Assembly: GCA_965230605.1 (NCBI GenBank)
Contig: CBDDLD010000004.1
Coordinates: 1,054,001 to 1,118,000, forward strand
DNA: 64,000 nucleotides
Reading direction: 5' to 3'
From: CBDDLD01 sp965230605
GTDB lineage: Bacteria > Bacteroidota > Bacteroidia > Flavobacteriales > Flavobacteriaceae
Position numbers and translations under genes: made by a program. The notes beneath the pieces were generated by a model. It did no database searches and was not told the DNA's origin. It was given only the letters and a program-made list of their open reading frames with translations. Below are positions 8,743 to 18,337 of the stretch, in pieces (the first letter of the stretch is position 1; each line of letters opens with the position of its first letter).

Positions 8743-9864
8743 ATGAGATTTGCTATTTTCACATTAGTAGAGCACACATTTCATAATAATAAATACTATG
8801 GGTATGCCCCTTATATCCATCAAATTAATCTGTGGCTAGCCCATGCTGAAGAAGTGATTGTAGTTGCGCCAAAATCAACATCAACTACTTTAGATAATAT
8901 TCAAGAAGCTTATAAACACCCAAATGTGAGATTAGTTGAAGTCCCTAAATTTCATGTCAAAGGAATAGGTGGTTTATTAAGAGCATTGTGGTTATTACCG
9001 GGAATCTTTATAAAAATGAACAAAGTAATGCGTTACGCAGATCATTTACATTTCAGGTGTCCAAGCAATATTTCTGCCATAGCATTGCTAGTACAACTAT
9101 GGTTCCCTTCAAAACGTAAAACTGCAAAGTATGCTGGGAATTGGGATCCGAATAGTAAACAACCCTTAGGTTATAGATTTCAAAAATGGATGTTATCAAA
9201 TACACTGCTTACAAGGAATATGAAAGCCTTAGTGTTTGGACAATGGCCTGATCAATCTAAAAATATTAAAGCCTTTAATTCTGCTTCTTTTTTTGAAAAC
9301 GAAAAAACACCATTTATAGAACGACAGTATAATCTACCATTACGATTTGTTTGTGTAGGGAGTTTGGTAGAAGGAAAGCAACCGCTTCTCAGTTTAAAAA
9401 TTATTGAAAATTTAAATAAGAAAGGAATAAAGGCGCACATCGATTTTTATGGTGATGGTGTGCTGAAGTCAGATTTAAAACATTATATAGCTAAAAATCA
9501 GTTATCCGATATTGCTAAATTGCATGGCAATCAAACAAGAGAAGTGATTATTGAAGCTTTTAAACAGAGCGACTTTAGTATTCTACCTTCTAAAAGTGAA
9601 GGGTGGCCAAAAGCGATATCAGAAGCTATGTTTTTTGGTTGTATACCTATCGCAACTAAAATCTCTTGTTTAGAATGGATGTTAGATTACGGAAAAAGAG
9701 GTATTTTGATAGAAGATGATTTAGAGTCAGCAATTCGTTCTATTTCAGAAGTCATAAATTCAAAACATAGTCTAGGTGACTTATCCTATACCGCTTTTGA
9801 ATGGTCGCAACAGTTCACGATAGAACGTATACAAAATGATATTGCACAGGTTATAGATAAATGA
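8743..9864 (+). CDS. Glycosyltransferase family 4-like
   Basis: A 373-residue GT-B protein. The donor domain starts near residue 197 with LRFVCVGSLVEGKQPLL, then DFYGDGVLK, LHGNQTREVI and PSKSEGWPKAISEAMFFG (about 282-299), which has the paired glutamates of family 4. The N-terminal half is less conserved but includes HFRCPSNISA and AKYAGNWDP, resembling a subgroup common in Bacteroidota polysaccharide loci. It begins five bases after the preceding gene and ends with an ATGA overlap into the next. Acceptor and donor are unknown. Confidence 0.8.
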   Translation: MRFAIFTLVEHTFHNNKYYGYAPYIHQINLWLAHAEEVIVVAPKSTSTTLDNIQEAYKHPNVRLVEVPKFHVKGIGGLLRALWLLPGIFIKMNKVMRYADHLHFRCPSNISAIALLVQLWFPSKRKTAKYAGNWDPNSKQPLGYRFQKWMLSNTLLTRNMKALVFGQWPDQSKNIKAFNSASFFENEKTPFIERQYNLPLRFVCVGSLVEGKQPLLSLKIIENLNKKGIKAHIDFYGDGVLKSDLKHYIAKNQLSDIAKLHGNQTREVIIEAFKQSDFSILPSKSEGWPKAISEAMFFGCIPIATKISCLEWMLDYGKRGILIEDDLESAIRSISEVINSKHSLGDLSYTAFEWSQQFTIERIQNDIAQVIDK

Positions 9865-10946
9865 GAGTACTTCAACTAATAGATACTTTAAACGCCGGAG
9901 GTGCAGAACGTATGGCGGTAAATCTGGCAAATGCCTTATTGGGACATACCGAGGGTTCTTATTTATGTGCAACTAGAGAAGAAGGCACTTTAAAATCCTC
10001 TATCAAACAAGGTGTAGAGTATCTTTTTTTAAAGCGCAAGTCTACATTAGATATTAACGCTTTATTACGATTAAAATCATATGTAAAAACACATAATATA
10101 GATGTGATTCATGCACATTCGAGCTCATTTTTTATAGCGACATTATTGAAATTTTTAGTTCCAAAACTAGAAATCGTATGGCATGACCATTATGGGAAAA
10201 GTGAGTTTTTGGCAAACCGCCCTAAAAGGATATTAAGATTTTGTTCTAGGTATTTTTCCCAAATCATATCAGTAAATGAGATACTTAAAATCTGGGCTGA
10301 ACAACATTTAAAATGTTCAAGAGTAACTTTAATGAATAATTTTGTTACACCAGATGAACATCCTCCCAAAACATTACTCTACGGTACTAAAGGTAAACGT
10401 GTTTTATGCATAGCAAACCTTAGACCTCAAAAAGATCATCTTACGCTTCTCGAAGCATTCAAGGATGTTGTTAATTATTATCCAAATTGGACATTACATT
10501 GTGTGGGTAAAGACTTTAAAGATGATTATTCTCAAATGATATACGATCACACAAATACAAACAAACTCGATAGTAATGTTTATTTTTACGATAGTTGTGA
10601 AGATATCGCAAGTATTATTTCGCGTTGCGAGATAGGCGTTTTGTCCTCAAAATCTGAAGGCTTGCCTTTGGCACTTTTAGAGTACGGGTTTGGAAAATTA
10701 GCAACTGTAAGCACTGATGTAGGGGATTGTAAAAAAGTCATCACATCATCTGAACTCGGTATACTGGTAGAACCCGAAAATTCAGATAAATTATCTGAAG
10801 CTTTAAAGTACTATATTAAAGATGAGGATGCTAGAATTAAAAAGGCTGAAAGGCTGTATGATTCTGTTTATAAGAATTATTCTGAAACGGCTGTGATAGA
10901 TGAGTTATTGAAGATATATCAAAGGTTAATTAATGCGGGTACTTAG
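9861..10946 (+). CDS. Glycosyltransferase family 4
   Basis: Typical GT4 enzyme of 361 residues: VLQLIDTLNAGGAERMAVNL at the N-terminus with the GGAER acceptor loop, VIHAHSSSF, VWHDHYGKSEF, then the donor domain from VLCIANLRPQKDH and LSSKSEGLPLALLEYGFGK (about 262-280). The last motif provides the two catalytic-region glutamates. It overlaps neighbours on both sides, by 4 and 14 bases. It should act on the lipid-linked repeat unit on the cytoplasmic face of the membrane. Confidence 0.85.
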   Translation: MRVLQLIDTLNAGGAERMAVNLANALLGHTEGSYLCATREEGTLKSSIKQGVEYLFLKRKSTLDINALLRLKSYVKTHNIDVIHAHSSSFFIATLLKFLVPKLEIVWHDHYGKSEFLANRPKRILRFCSRYFSQIISVNEILKIWAEQHLKCSRVTLMNNFVTPDEHPPKTLLYGTKGKRVLCIANLRPQKDHLTLLEAFKDVVNYYPNWTLHCVGKDFKDDYSQMIYDHTNTNKLDSNVYFYDSCEDIASIISRCEIGVLSSKSEGLPLALLEYGFGKLATVSTDVGDCKKVITSSELGILVEPENSDKLSEALKYYIKDEDARIKKAERLYDSVYKNYSETAVIDELLKIYQRLINAGT

Positions 10947-12315
10947 AAAACGTTTTAATGCTTTAGATCAAAGAAACTACATTCTACTTATAGGAGTGCA
11001 TGTTTTATTTGGAATATTGATATGGCTAATTCCAGGCTTCTCTCGAGTCTACTTTTTAGGCATGGTCGGCTACTTTTTCATCAGGATTTTCTCGGCCCCA
11101 CAAAAACACAAATTCAGAGAGATTCTGTTTGCAAGTGTATATGTGATAGCATCCGAAGTTTTATTTCGAATGACCTTTGGAACCATATTTTACGAAGCTT
11201 CTAAATATCTCATTATTGTTTACGCTACTATCGGGATGTTCTCTTTGGGGATTTCCGGAAGATCTTATCCATACTTTATATACCTCGTACTCCTTATTCC
11301 ATCTATTGTAGTTGCAGCTATCAATATCAGTTATACTGCCAATTTTAGAACTAATATTGCTTTCGTTTTAAGTGGTCCTGTATGTTTGGGCATGGCCGCA
11401 CTGTTTTTCTTTAATAAGAAAGTTTTATTGAAAGATCTGATTGATGCACTGAAGTATATAAGTTTTCCAATTATAAGCATGACAACATACCTGTTTCTGT
11501 ATACGCCTACGATAAGAAATGTTTTAAGAGGTACAGAGTCTAATTTTGCGACATCAGGCGGATTTGGGCCAAATCAGGTGGCTTCCATCCTGGGATTGGG
11601 AATGTTTGCACTTGCTGTGCGTATCTTTATGAAATCACCTTCTTTATTTTTAAAGATCTTGAACTTAGTAATTCTTGGAGCTATATCTTTTAGAGCTATT
11701 GTGACATTTAGTAGAGGAGGTGTTTTAAGTGCTATGGTAATGATATTTGCGTTTTTGGTGATTTATTATTTTAAATCTTCTAAACGCCAAAGAAAAACGC
11801 TACTATCTTCCTTTGTGTTGTTTTGTATTATAGGCATTGCAACATGGACGATAAGCTCTAGTCAAACAGGAGGATTAATCGATAAGCGTTATGCTAATCA
11901 AGATAAACTCGGGAAAGAAAAAAAGGATTTATCTACTGGTAGAATAGATTTATTTGTTGACGATTTAGATGGATTTCTAACTAACCCCTTCGTAGGTGTT
12001 GGTGCCAGTGGAGCTAAAGAATTACGTATTAAGAACAACCAAGGGATTAAAACATCTCACAATGAAATCAGTAGATTGCTATCAGAGCATGGTATGTTTG
12101 CTATTTTTATACTACTCATACTGATTTTTAAACCACTGGTCTTCAGAATTCAAAATAAGCGTAATTATTTCTTCTATGCCTTTTTAGTGTTTTGGTTTGC
12201 AACCATCAATCACTCAGCCATGCGGATTGCTGCCCCGGCTCTTATATATTCATTATCATTACTAAATGTTGTTCATGAAAAACGTCCTGTATATAGGAAA
12301 TTATCTAAAGAATGA
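10933..12315 (+). CDS. O-antigen polymerase/ligase-like membrane protein (Wzy_C type)
   Basis: Polytopic protein of 460 residues with about eleven hydrophobic segments. A large loop at about 316-380 ends in GVGASGAKELR and KTSHNEISRLLSEHGM; the SHNE-x4-L-x2-HG pattern is what I expect for the conserved periplasmic loop of the Wzy/WaaL family. In this locus it most likely polymerises repeat units or ligates the chain to its acceptor; the two roles cannot be told apart by sequence. The start codon is inside the preceding gene, and its end overlaps the next gene by about 41 bases. No Wzx flippase is visible in the window. Confidence 0.75.
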   Translation: MRVLRKRFNALDQRNYILLIGVHVLFGILIWLIPGFSRVYFLGMVGYFFIRIFSAPQKHKFREILFASVYVIASEVLFRMTFGTIFYEASKYLIIVYATIGMFSLGISGRSYPYFIYLVLLIPSIVVAAINISYTANFRTNIAFVLSGPVCLGMAALFFFNKKVLLKDLIDALKYISFPIISMTTYLFLYTPTIRNVLRGTESNFATSGGFGPNQVASILGLGMFALAVRIFMKSPSLFLKILNLVILGAISFRAIVTFSRGGVLSAMVMIFAFLVIYYFKSSKRQRKTLLSSFVLFCIIGIATWTISSSQTGGLIDKRYANQDKLGKEKKDLSTGRIDLFVDDLDGFLTNPFVGVGASGAKELRIKNNQGIKTSHNEISRLLSEHGMFAIFILLILIFKPLVFRIQNKRNYFFYAFLVFWFATINHSAMRIAAPALIYSLSLLNVVHEKRPVYRKLSKE

Positions 12316-13285
12316 TAAGGTAAATCCATCTTATATGTTTAGCCTTGCAGATTATTTAAGATCGCAAGACTATGCTGTGCGTATTTCATCATCTAAGCGC
12401 AATAAACTGCTACGCTTACTAGATATGGTAGTTCATATTTTTCGATATGGCAAATGGGCCAATACAGTTCTGATTGACACCTATAGTACAACCAATTTCT
12501 ATTATGCATATGTAATAAGTCAGTTGTGTCGGCTATTCAAGATTAAGTATATCCCTATTTTGCATGGAGGAAATTTACCAAATCGTCTTACAAAAAGTAC
12601 CACGAAAAGCAAACAGATTTTTAACAATGCACACATTAATGTGGCACCATCAGCATATCTAAAGGAGGCATTTGAGAACATGGGCTATTCTAATGTGATT
12701 CATATACCTAATGCTATAAATATATCTGATTATCAATATGAACCAAAAGATTTAGATGGTACCATCAGAATCTTATGGGTGAGAGCTTTTAGAACTATTT
12801 ATAATCCGCAGTTAGTAATTAAGGTCTTAAGACTGTTATTAGATAAAGGGTATGATGCAAAACTGTGTATGATTGGACCAGATGTAGATGGTAGTTTAAA
12901 GGATGTCAAGCAACTAGCTAGTCAATTGAATGTCGATGTAGAATTCAAAGGAAAAATGAAAAAGCAAGACTGGATATTAGAATCTAGAAGCCACACGATT
13001 TTTGTAAACTCTACAAATTTTGACAATACCCCTTTAACTGTTATTGAGGCTATGGCACTAGGTATGCCAGTTGTATCAACAAATGTTGGTGGGATGCCTT
13101 TTTTAATTAGTAATAGAGAAGATGGACTCTTAGTGGAAGCTAACAACGCAACACAAATGATGGAAGCAATTATTGGGCTTTATAATAGCCCAAATGAAGC
13201 AAGTGAGATGGTGCTGAAAGCACGAAAAAAAGTTGAAGCTTTTGATTGGGTGCATGTTGGTAAACAATGGAAAACTATTTTATAA
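12275..13285 (+). CDS. Glycosyltransferase family 4
   Basis: GT-B transferase of about 336 residues. I prefer the ATG at 12275, giving MKNVLYIGNYLKND; an in-frame ATG at 12266 adds three residues. YIPILHGGNLPNRL and HINVAPSAYLKEAF mark the acceptor domain; FVNSTNFDNTPLTVIEAMAL followed by GMPVVSTNVGGMP marks the donor domain with the family-4 glutamate. The unusually long overlap with the polymerase-like gene, about 41 bases, suggests translational coupling. It is the last glycosyltransferase before the initiating enzyme. Confidence 0.85.
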   Translation: MKNVLYIGNYLKNDKVNPSYMFSLADYLRSQDYAVRISSSKRNKLLRLLDMVVHIFRYGKWANTVLIDTYSTTNFYYAYVISQLCRLFKIKYIPILHGGNLPNRLTKSTTKSKQIFNNAHINVAPSAYLKEAFENMGYSNVIHIPNAINISDYQYEPKDLDGTIRILWVRAFRTIYNPQLVIKVLRLLLDKGYDAKLCMIGPDVDGSLKDVKQLASQLNVDVEFKGKMKKQDWILESRSHTIFVNSTNFDNTPLTVIEAMALGMPVVSTNVGGMPFLISNREDGLLVEANNATQMMEAIIGLYNSPNEASEMVLKARKKVEAFDWVHVGKQWKTIL

Positions 13286-13339
13286 ATATTAGGGCTTGTA
13301 GGCCTAAGATTTTATATTTACACGTCTAACTACTAATCA

Positions 13340-14734
13340 ATGAAACCTAAAAAGGGGATACATTTTGAAATCTCTGAACGAAAAATCCTATTAAGAATAC
13401 TTGATGTATTCATGGCATTTTTAGGGATTTATGTTCTCGAAGTAGGATTTGATTTTGATTACCTAAATCTCAATAAGGAAAGTGCCATTCCTTTAATTGT
13501 GTTGGCAACTTACATAACCATTTTCGGTACTGTATTTGAATTGTATGACCTTCAGAAAGCCAGTAAATTAGATGTCAGCTTTAAGAATATTGTAATCACC
13601 TCTTCAATTATAATTGCCTTTTATCTCTTAACACCAGTACTTACACCCTTTTTACCAGAGAAACGTTTACAGATTTTGTACTTCTATGTTGCACTTATTG
13701 TATTCATGTTTATAGGGCGGTTTTTGTATGTTACGCTAATAGAATCCCCTCGCTTCTATAAACGTGTTCTCATTGTAGGCGAAGTATCTAATATTGAAAA
13801 TATCATATCAGCATTGGCTGTTACGGATCCCAATTATAAAATTGTTGGTTTTATTAATAGTGAAATTATAAAAGAAGATGAGATTAAGTATAAAGGACTA
13901 AAAGAGTTTGACCCTAATAAACTACTTGAAGTTATTCAAGATTATAAAATTTCTGAAGTATTAGTGGCAAGTTTTAATACCGAAACCATTACAGCTGAGG
14001 TATACCATGATCTTATGACGCTACTAGAAAGAGGATTTAAGATTAGAGAGTACACACAAGTCTATGAAGAATTACTGCATCGTGTACCTATTCAATTTGT
14101 TGGAAAAGATTTTTACAAATATTTCCCTTTCAGCAGAAGTAATGAGAATAAATTATATATGTTCTTTCATAGAACATTTGATATCTTTTTCTCACTTGTA
14201 GGCATTATATTCGGCCTTGTTATTTTACCAATTATACTAATAGGTAACTTTTTAGGAAATAGAGGCCCATTATTTTACTCTCAGATTAGGGTTGGTAAAA
14301 ATAGCCAACCATTTGAGATAATTAAATTTAGAACCATGGTTGTCAATGCAGAAAAAGATGGTGCTAAATGGGCTCAAAAAAATGATAAAAGGATTACTAA
14401 GTTTGGAAACTTCTTAAGGCGAACACGTCTGGATGAAATTCCTCAGTTTATCAATGTCATCAGAGGGGATATGAGTATTATTGGACCAAGGCCAGAACGC
14501 CCATTTTTTGTTAATGAATTATCTCGAATTATCCCGTTTTATGAAACAAGGCATATTATTAAACCGGGATTAACGGGCTGGGCGCAGGTGAAAACGCGAT
14601 ACGGTTCTTCTATAGATGATAGCCTGACGAAACTACAGTACGATCTGTATTATATTAAACATCGTAGTTTGTTTTTAGACTTCAATATCATTGTGAAAAC
14701 ACTAAGTACTGTACTATACTACAGGGGGCAATAG
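13340..14734 (+). CDS. Polyprenyl glycosylphosphotransferase (initiating sugar transferase)
   Basis: Transfers a sugar-1-phosphate from a nucleotide sugar to undecaprenyl phosphate, starting repeat-unit synthesis. Four N-terminal membrane segments (about 15-32, 49-69, 84-104, 111-131) precede a Rossmann-like region (RVLIVGEVSNIENI). A fifth hydrophobic segment at about 277-303 leads into the catalytic domain with EIIKFRTMVVNAEKDGA, RRTRLDEIPQFINVIRGDMS, IGPRPERPFF and KPGLTGWAQV. These are hallmarks of the WcaJ/WbaP family. It follows a 54-base gap, the largest in the operon, so it may also have its own promoter. The sugar is not determinable. Confidence 0.92.
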   Translation: MKPKKGIHFEISERKILLRILDVFMAFLGIYVLEVGFDFDYLNLNKESAIPLIVLATYITIFGTVFELYDLQKASKLDVSFKNIVITSSIIIAFYLLTPVLTPFLPEKRLQILYFYVALIVFMFIGRFLYVTLIESPRFYKRVLIVGEVSNIENIISALAVTDPNYKIVGFINSEIIKEDEIKYKGLKEFDPNKLLEVIQDYKISEVLVASFNTETITAEVYHDLMTLLERGFKIREYTQVYEELLHRVPIQFVGKDFYKYFPFSRSNENKLYMFFHRTFDIFFSLVGIIFGLVILPIILIGNFLGNRGPLFYSQIRVGKNSQPFEIIKFRTMVVNAEKDGAKWAQKNDKRITKFGNFLRRTRLDEIPQFINVIRGDMSIIGPRPERPFFVNELSRIIPFYETRHIIKPGLTGWAQVKTRYGSSIDDSLTKLQYDLYYIKHRSLFLDFNIIVKTLSTVLYYRGQ

Positions 14735-14735
14735 C

Positions 14736-16322
14736 TTACAAGCGCTTTTTTCTAAACCTCACAATAAGAAATATAAATAAGGCTACAAACATACTTATAC
14801 GGGCTATATAATCTCCTGCGATAGTGTAAAAGGTTTGCTTCGAGTTTGTGGTAATAGTACCAACCAAGGCACCTTGTTTCCCATAACCTAGAGTATTGAT
14901 GATATCACCTCTTTGATTAATAAATGCAGATATACCTGTATTGGCACTTCTGGCAATAGCTCTACGTGTCTCTATAGCCCTTAACCTGGCATAGCTTAAA
15001 TGTTGCTGATGCCCTTGCGTTACATCCCACCAGGCATCATTTGTAATAATGGCCAGAAAATTAGCGCCATTTCTTGCGTATTCCGTGACAAATTCTCCGT
15101 AAACAGATTCATAACATATAATGGGCCCCACTTTATGGTTAGTGTTGCGTCCAACAAAAACACTTCTGTAATCTTGAGTGGTTTTCATAGCCACAGTACC
15201 ACCTAAATCTATCATGGCGTCACCTATAATAGGTTTTAAGATATCTTGATAGGGGAAATTTTCTATTCCAACAACAAGTTTTGACTTGTCATACTTTTGG
15301 ATACTATCTGAAGTGTTTAAAAGGATTGCTGAATTATAATCATCATACCATAAATTGTCTCGTAATTGATTGGTTTCAGACCGGACACGATTTGGATCTC
15401 TAAAAAAGTCTATGAAAGAAATTCCGGTTAGAATATTGACTTCCGGATATGTATTCACAAAACGGTTCAGTTTAACTTTAAAAAGCGAATTTTCAAATTG
15501 GTCTAACCTAACATTATCGGCAAAAACAGTCTCGGGTGCTAAAATGAAATCTGTAGAGTCTGTAACTTTTGATTCTGCTAAATCAATAAGAAGATCTGCA
15601 ATTTCAGAGTTTGAAGTGTCATATTTTTCACTGTATGGGTCTATATTAGGTTGTAATGCAATCACATTAATTGACTCTCCTTCTGATGAATAAGTACTGT
15701 AAATTATAGTGGAAATTATAATTGGCACTACCAACAGCACAGCCATTTTAAGAGACGTACTTTTAATATGCGTCTTATGAGGATACTTCTTGTAGCGTAA
15801 TATCCCTTTGTAAACAGCTATATTACCCAACCAAACCCATAATGAACCTCCAAATGTTCCTGTGTATTCATACCATTGCACCCAGGTAATATGTTCCGAA
15901 AATACATTTCCTAAGTTTAACCATGGCCATGAAAATTCCCAATTAAGATGCAGTTTTTCAAAACTCAACCATAAGGCAATTAAAAACAAAAGCGATTTAT
16001 TAATAGTTGTACGTTTGGCAATACCATGGTACACCAATATCAATAGAGCCATTAATAAGGAGTTCACTAATATGGCAAAACTAGCGCCAAAAAGGTCAGC
16101 ATATCTAAGCCAGCTAGTAGTGATAAGGTTCCATATAAAGAAAGTAAGATAAGCGTATCCGAAGAGGAGCAATTTTTTTCTTTTAACTCCAGAAGTTCTA
16201 ATGCTATACTCTATGAGTAACAAGGGAACAAATCCAAAAAATAAAAGGAGAGGAAAGCCATATGTAGGCCAAGCTAATGCTAGTAATAACCCGGAAGATA
16301 AAGCAAGAAGTAAACGCTTCAT
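14736..16322 (-). CDS. lnt: Apolipoprotein N-acyltransferase
   Basis: Inner-membrane enzyme that adds the third acyl chain to lipoproteins. The 528-residue protein has six N-terminal and one C-terminal hydrophobic segments around a nitrilase-fold periplasmic domain. The catalytic triad can be placed as Glu264 (LAPETVF), Lys348 (YDKSKLVVG) and Cys403 (GPIICYESVYGEF). It is convergent with the polysaccharide operon, with one base between stop codons. A near-consensus -7 box, TATCTTTA on the minus strand at 16353-16360, could drive it separately from the barrel gene behind it. Confidence 0.95.
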   Translation of the reverse strand: MKRLLLALSSGLLLALAWPTYGFPLLLFFGFVPLLLIEYSIRTSGVKRKKLLLFGYAYLTFFIWNLITTSWLRYADLFGASFAILVNSLLMALLILVYHGIAKRTTINKSLLFLIALWLSFEKLHLNWEFSWPWLNLGNVFSEHITWVQWYEYTGTFGGSLWVWLGNIAVYKGILRYKKYPHKTHIKSTSLKMAVLLVVPIIISTIIYSTYSSEGESINVIALQPNIDPYSEKYDTSNSEIADLLIDLAESKVTDSTDFILAPETVFADNVRLDQFENSLFKVKLNRFVNTYPEVNILTGISFIDFFRDPNRVRSETNQLRDNLWYDDYNSAILLNTSDSIQKYDKSKLVVGIENFPYQDILKPIIGDAMIDLGGTVAMKTTQDYRSVFVGRNTNHKVGPIICYESVYGEFVTEYARNGANFLAIITNDAWWDVTQGHQQHLSYARLRAIETRRAIARSANTGISAFINQRGDIINTLGYGKQGALVGTITTNSKQTFYTIAGDYIARISMFVALFIFLIVRFRKKRL

Positions 16323-16374
16323 TAAAGTTAACGTGATTTATTTTATGCCCTGTAAAGATAGACTTTAGTTGGCA

Positions 16375-17451
16375 TTATCTGAAAATACTGAAATCTAATT
16401 TTAGAGAGAAAACATTAGAGTATAACGCAGCACTCTGATCACCTATATCTGTAAAGGCATAATCTATCTGAATTCCTCTGTACTTGAACCCAACACCAAA
16501 GTTAGGCTGAAACGTTAGATCTTCGGAACCATCAATTTGCAATTCGTTCTGAAAATTACCTATACCGCCTCTTAAGAAAACCAAATCGGTATACCCAAAC
16601 TCAAACCCTAGAGCCGGAGCTATACTTGCAAAAGATGTAGAAACAATATCATTTGTTTGAGCAAACCTCACATTAAGATTCATGGCTGCAAGTAAAGAAT
16701 AGTCATAATGGAAAATCCATTTTTTTGAGACACCTAACTCAAGTTTTGGCAATGTAATTTCTGTGGTTTCAGGTAACTCCTGATTTTGACCTTCTATGGC
16801 TCCGCTTATCTGACTAAACTTATCTTCGTCTATGGACCACGAATTGTATGTTGTTGTGATATCTCTGGCCATAAAACCAAACTTCCAATCGTTCTGAGTT
16901 TGAAATTGTATACCGGCATCTAATCCAAATCCCCAAGCTGAAGCAAAATCACCTATAATACGACGTATAATTTTTGCATTAACACCATAATTTAGCCCAT
17001 CAATAGGAAGCTTACGCGCATAAGATAGAATAAGGCCATAATCTGCTGTAGAAAATGTGCTAACACGATCGAAGTTTATATTTCCCTGATCATCAATAAG
17101 TTGAGTAGTGTCTAATATATCGTCGACCCCAAAACGTATTAAAGATACACCAACAGCACTTCTGTCATCTAATGGCATAGCAAACGCTGCATAATTGTAA
17201 TTGGCAATATTAGCAAAATAGCTGGAATGCATTAATGCAATTTGGTTATCTTCAAGATGTACCAACCCTGCCGGATTCCAATATCCGGAATTTACATCAG
17301 CAGTTTGTGATGTAACAGCGTTACTCATACCCAATGCACCAGCATCCACACCGATATTCAAAAATTCATTTGAGTATTTTCTGGTGGTTTGAGCAGAAGT
17401 TATAAGCGTTGCTAATGTTAAGAGAATTACAATGTAATTTTTCAACAGCAA
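16375..17451 (-). CDS. PorV/PorQ-family outer-membrane beta-barrel protein
   Basis: Exported barrel of about 355 residues. It has a signal peptide (ILLTLATLITSAQ), then the family start NEFLNIGVDAGALGMSNA and NSGYWNPAGLV, resembling PorV/PorQ and FadL-like proteins; later strands alternate polar and hydrophobic residues and the chain ends in LKLDFSIFR with a terminal aromatic. Known relatives shuttle or anchor type IX secretion cargo, but this gene is not next to other por genes, so the exact role is open. There is no ATG before the signal peptide: the start must be TTG, at 17451 or more naturally 17445 (MKNYIVILL). Confidence 0.75.
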   Translation of the reverse strand: MLLKNYIVILLTLATLITSAQTTRKYSNEFLNIGVDAGALGMSNAVTSQTADVNSGYWNPAGLVHLEDNQIALMHSSYFANIANYNYAAFAMPLDDRSAVGVSLIRFGVDDILDTTQLIDDQGNINFDRVSTFSTADYGLILSYARKLPIDGLNYGVNAKIIRRIIGDFASAWGFGLDAGIQFQTQNDWKFGFMARDITTTYNSWSIDEDKFSQISGAIEGQNQELPETTEITLPKLELGVSKKWIFHYDYSLLAAMNLNVRFAQTNDIVSTSFASIAPALGFEFGYTDLVFLRGGIGNFQNELQIDGSEDLTFQPNFGVGFKYRGIQIDYAFTDIGDQSAALYSNVFSLKLDFSIFR

Positions 17452-17572
17452 TTATTTTTTTTACAAAGATGCACAATATTTTTCTATCTATTAAACTATT
17501 AATCCCCATAGTTATTGTGCAAGAAGTATTTTCAAACAGAAATACTTTTTTATTTTTACACAAACTATTTCA

Positions 17573-18331
17573 ATGAGCATAAAGAAGCAAATTCCCAATT
17601 TTGTAACACTTCTTAATCTATTCTGTGGTTGTATTGCTACTATTTTTGCTGTTCATGGCAATTTTGTAGCTGCAGCAGTTTTTGTATTTCTTGGGATATT
17701 TTTTGATTTTTTTGATGGGCTTTTGGCACGAATGCTCAAAGCACAAAGCCCTTTGGGGATTCAATTAGACTCTTTAGCAGACCTTGTTACAAGTGGTGTC
17801 GTTCCTGGTATTGTAATGTACAAACTTCTGTCTTTAACTGTGGATGCTCCCGATTTTGGGACAACCTATAACAGTTGGAATTCTGTAATGCATTGGCAAG
17901 ATTTTAAGTTGTCTTTAGTACCTCTAATAGGGCTGCTTATACCTTTAGCCTCAGCATATCGGTTAGCACGTTTTAACCTCGATGAGGATCAACAAACCTT
18001 TTTTAAAGGATTACCGGTACCAGCTAACACGTTACTAATTATTTCATTACCACTTATTCTAGAGTTTCAGAATAGCGATACTATAAATGCTATTATTGTA
18101 AACAAATGGTTTTTGATTGGATTAACATTTTTAAGCTGTTATTTATTGAATTCAAATATTAAGCTCTTTGCTCTTAAATTTAAAGACTGGAGTTTTAAAA
18201 ATAATGTAACACGTTACATTTTTATTATACTAACCATTGTGCTTCTTATCGTATTACATTTTGCAGCAATTCCTTTAATAGTAGCACTTTATATTATAAT
18301 GTCAGTTTTAGATACACTAACTTCAAACTAA
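17573..18331 (+). CDS. pssA: CDP-diacylglycerol-serine O-phosphatidyltransferase
   Basis: Makes phosphatidylserine, the precursor of phosphatidylethanolamine, at the inner membrane. The CDP-alcohol phosphotransferase signature is complete: DGLLARMLKAQSPLGIQLD followed by SLAD (D-G-x2-A-R-x8-G-x3-D-x3-D), at about residues 48-70. The remaining 250-residue protein consists mainly of hydrophobic segments. It is divergent from the PorV-like gene and followed after six bases by the TerC-family gene, with which it is probably co-transcribed. Confidence 0.93.
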   Translation: MSIKKQIPNFVTLLNLFCGCIATIFAVHGNFVAAAVFVFLGIFFDFFDGLLARMLKAQSPLGIQLDSLADLVTSGVVPGIVMYKLLSLTVDAPDFGTTYNSWNSVMHWQDFKLSLVPLIGLLIPLASAYRLARFNLDEDQQTFFKGLPVPANTLLIISLPLILEFQNSDTINAIIVNKWFLIGLTFLSCYLLNSNIKLFALKFKDWSFKNNVTRYIFIILTIVLLIVLHFAAIPLIVALYIIMSVLDTLTSN

Positions 18332-18337
18332 AAACCA

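Noticed and set aside
15370..15693. Open frame of 107 codons antisense to lnt
   Set aside because: Lies opposite the catalytic region of a clear enzyme, has no ribosome-binding site or recognisable domain.
17524..17550. Hairpin plus T-run as a terminator
   Set aside because: There is no plus-strand gene upstream that it could terminate; listed instead as a possible regulatory repeat.
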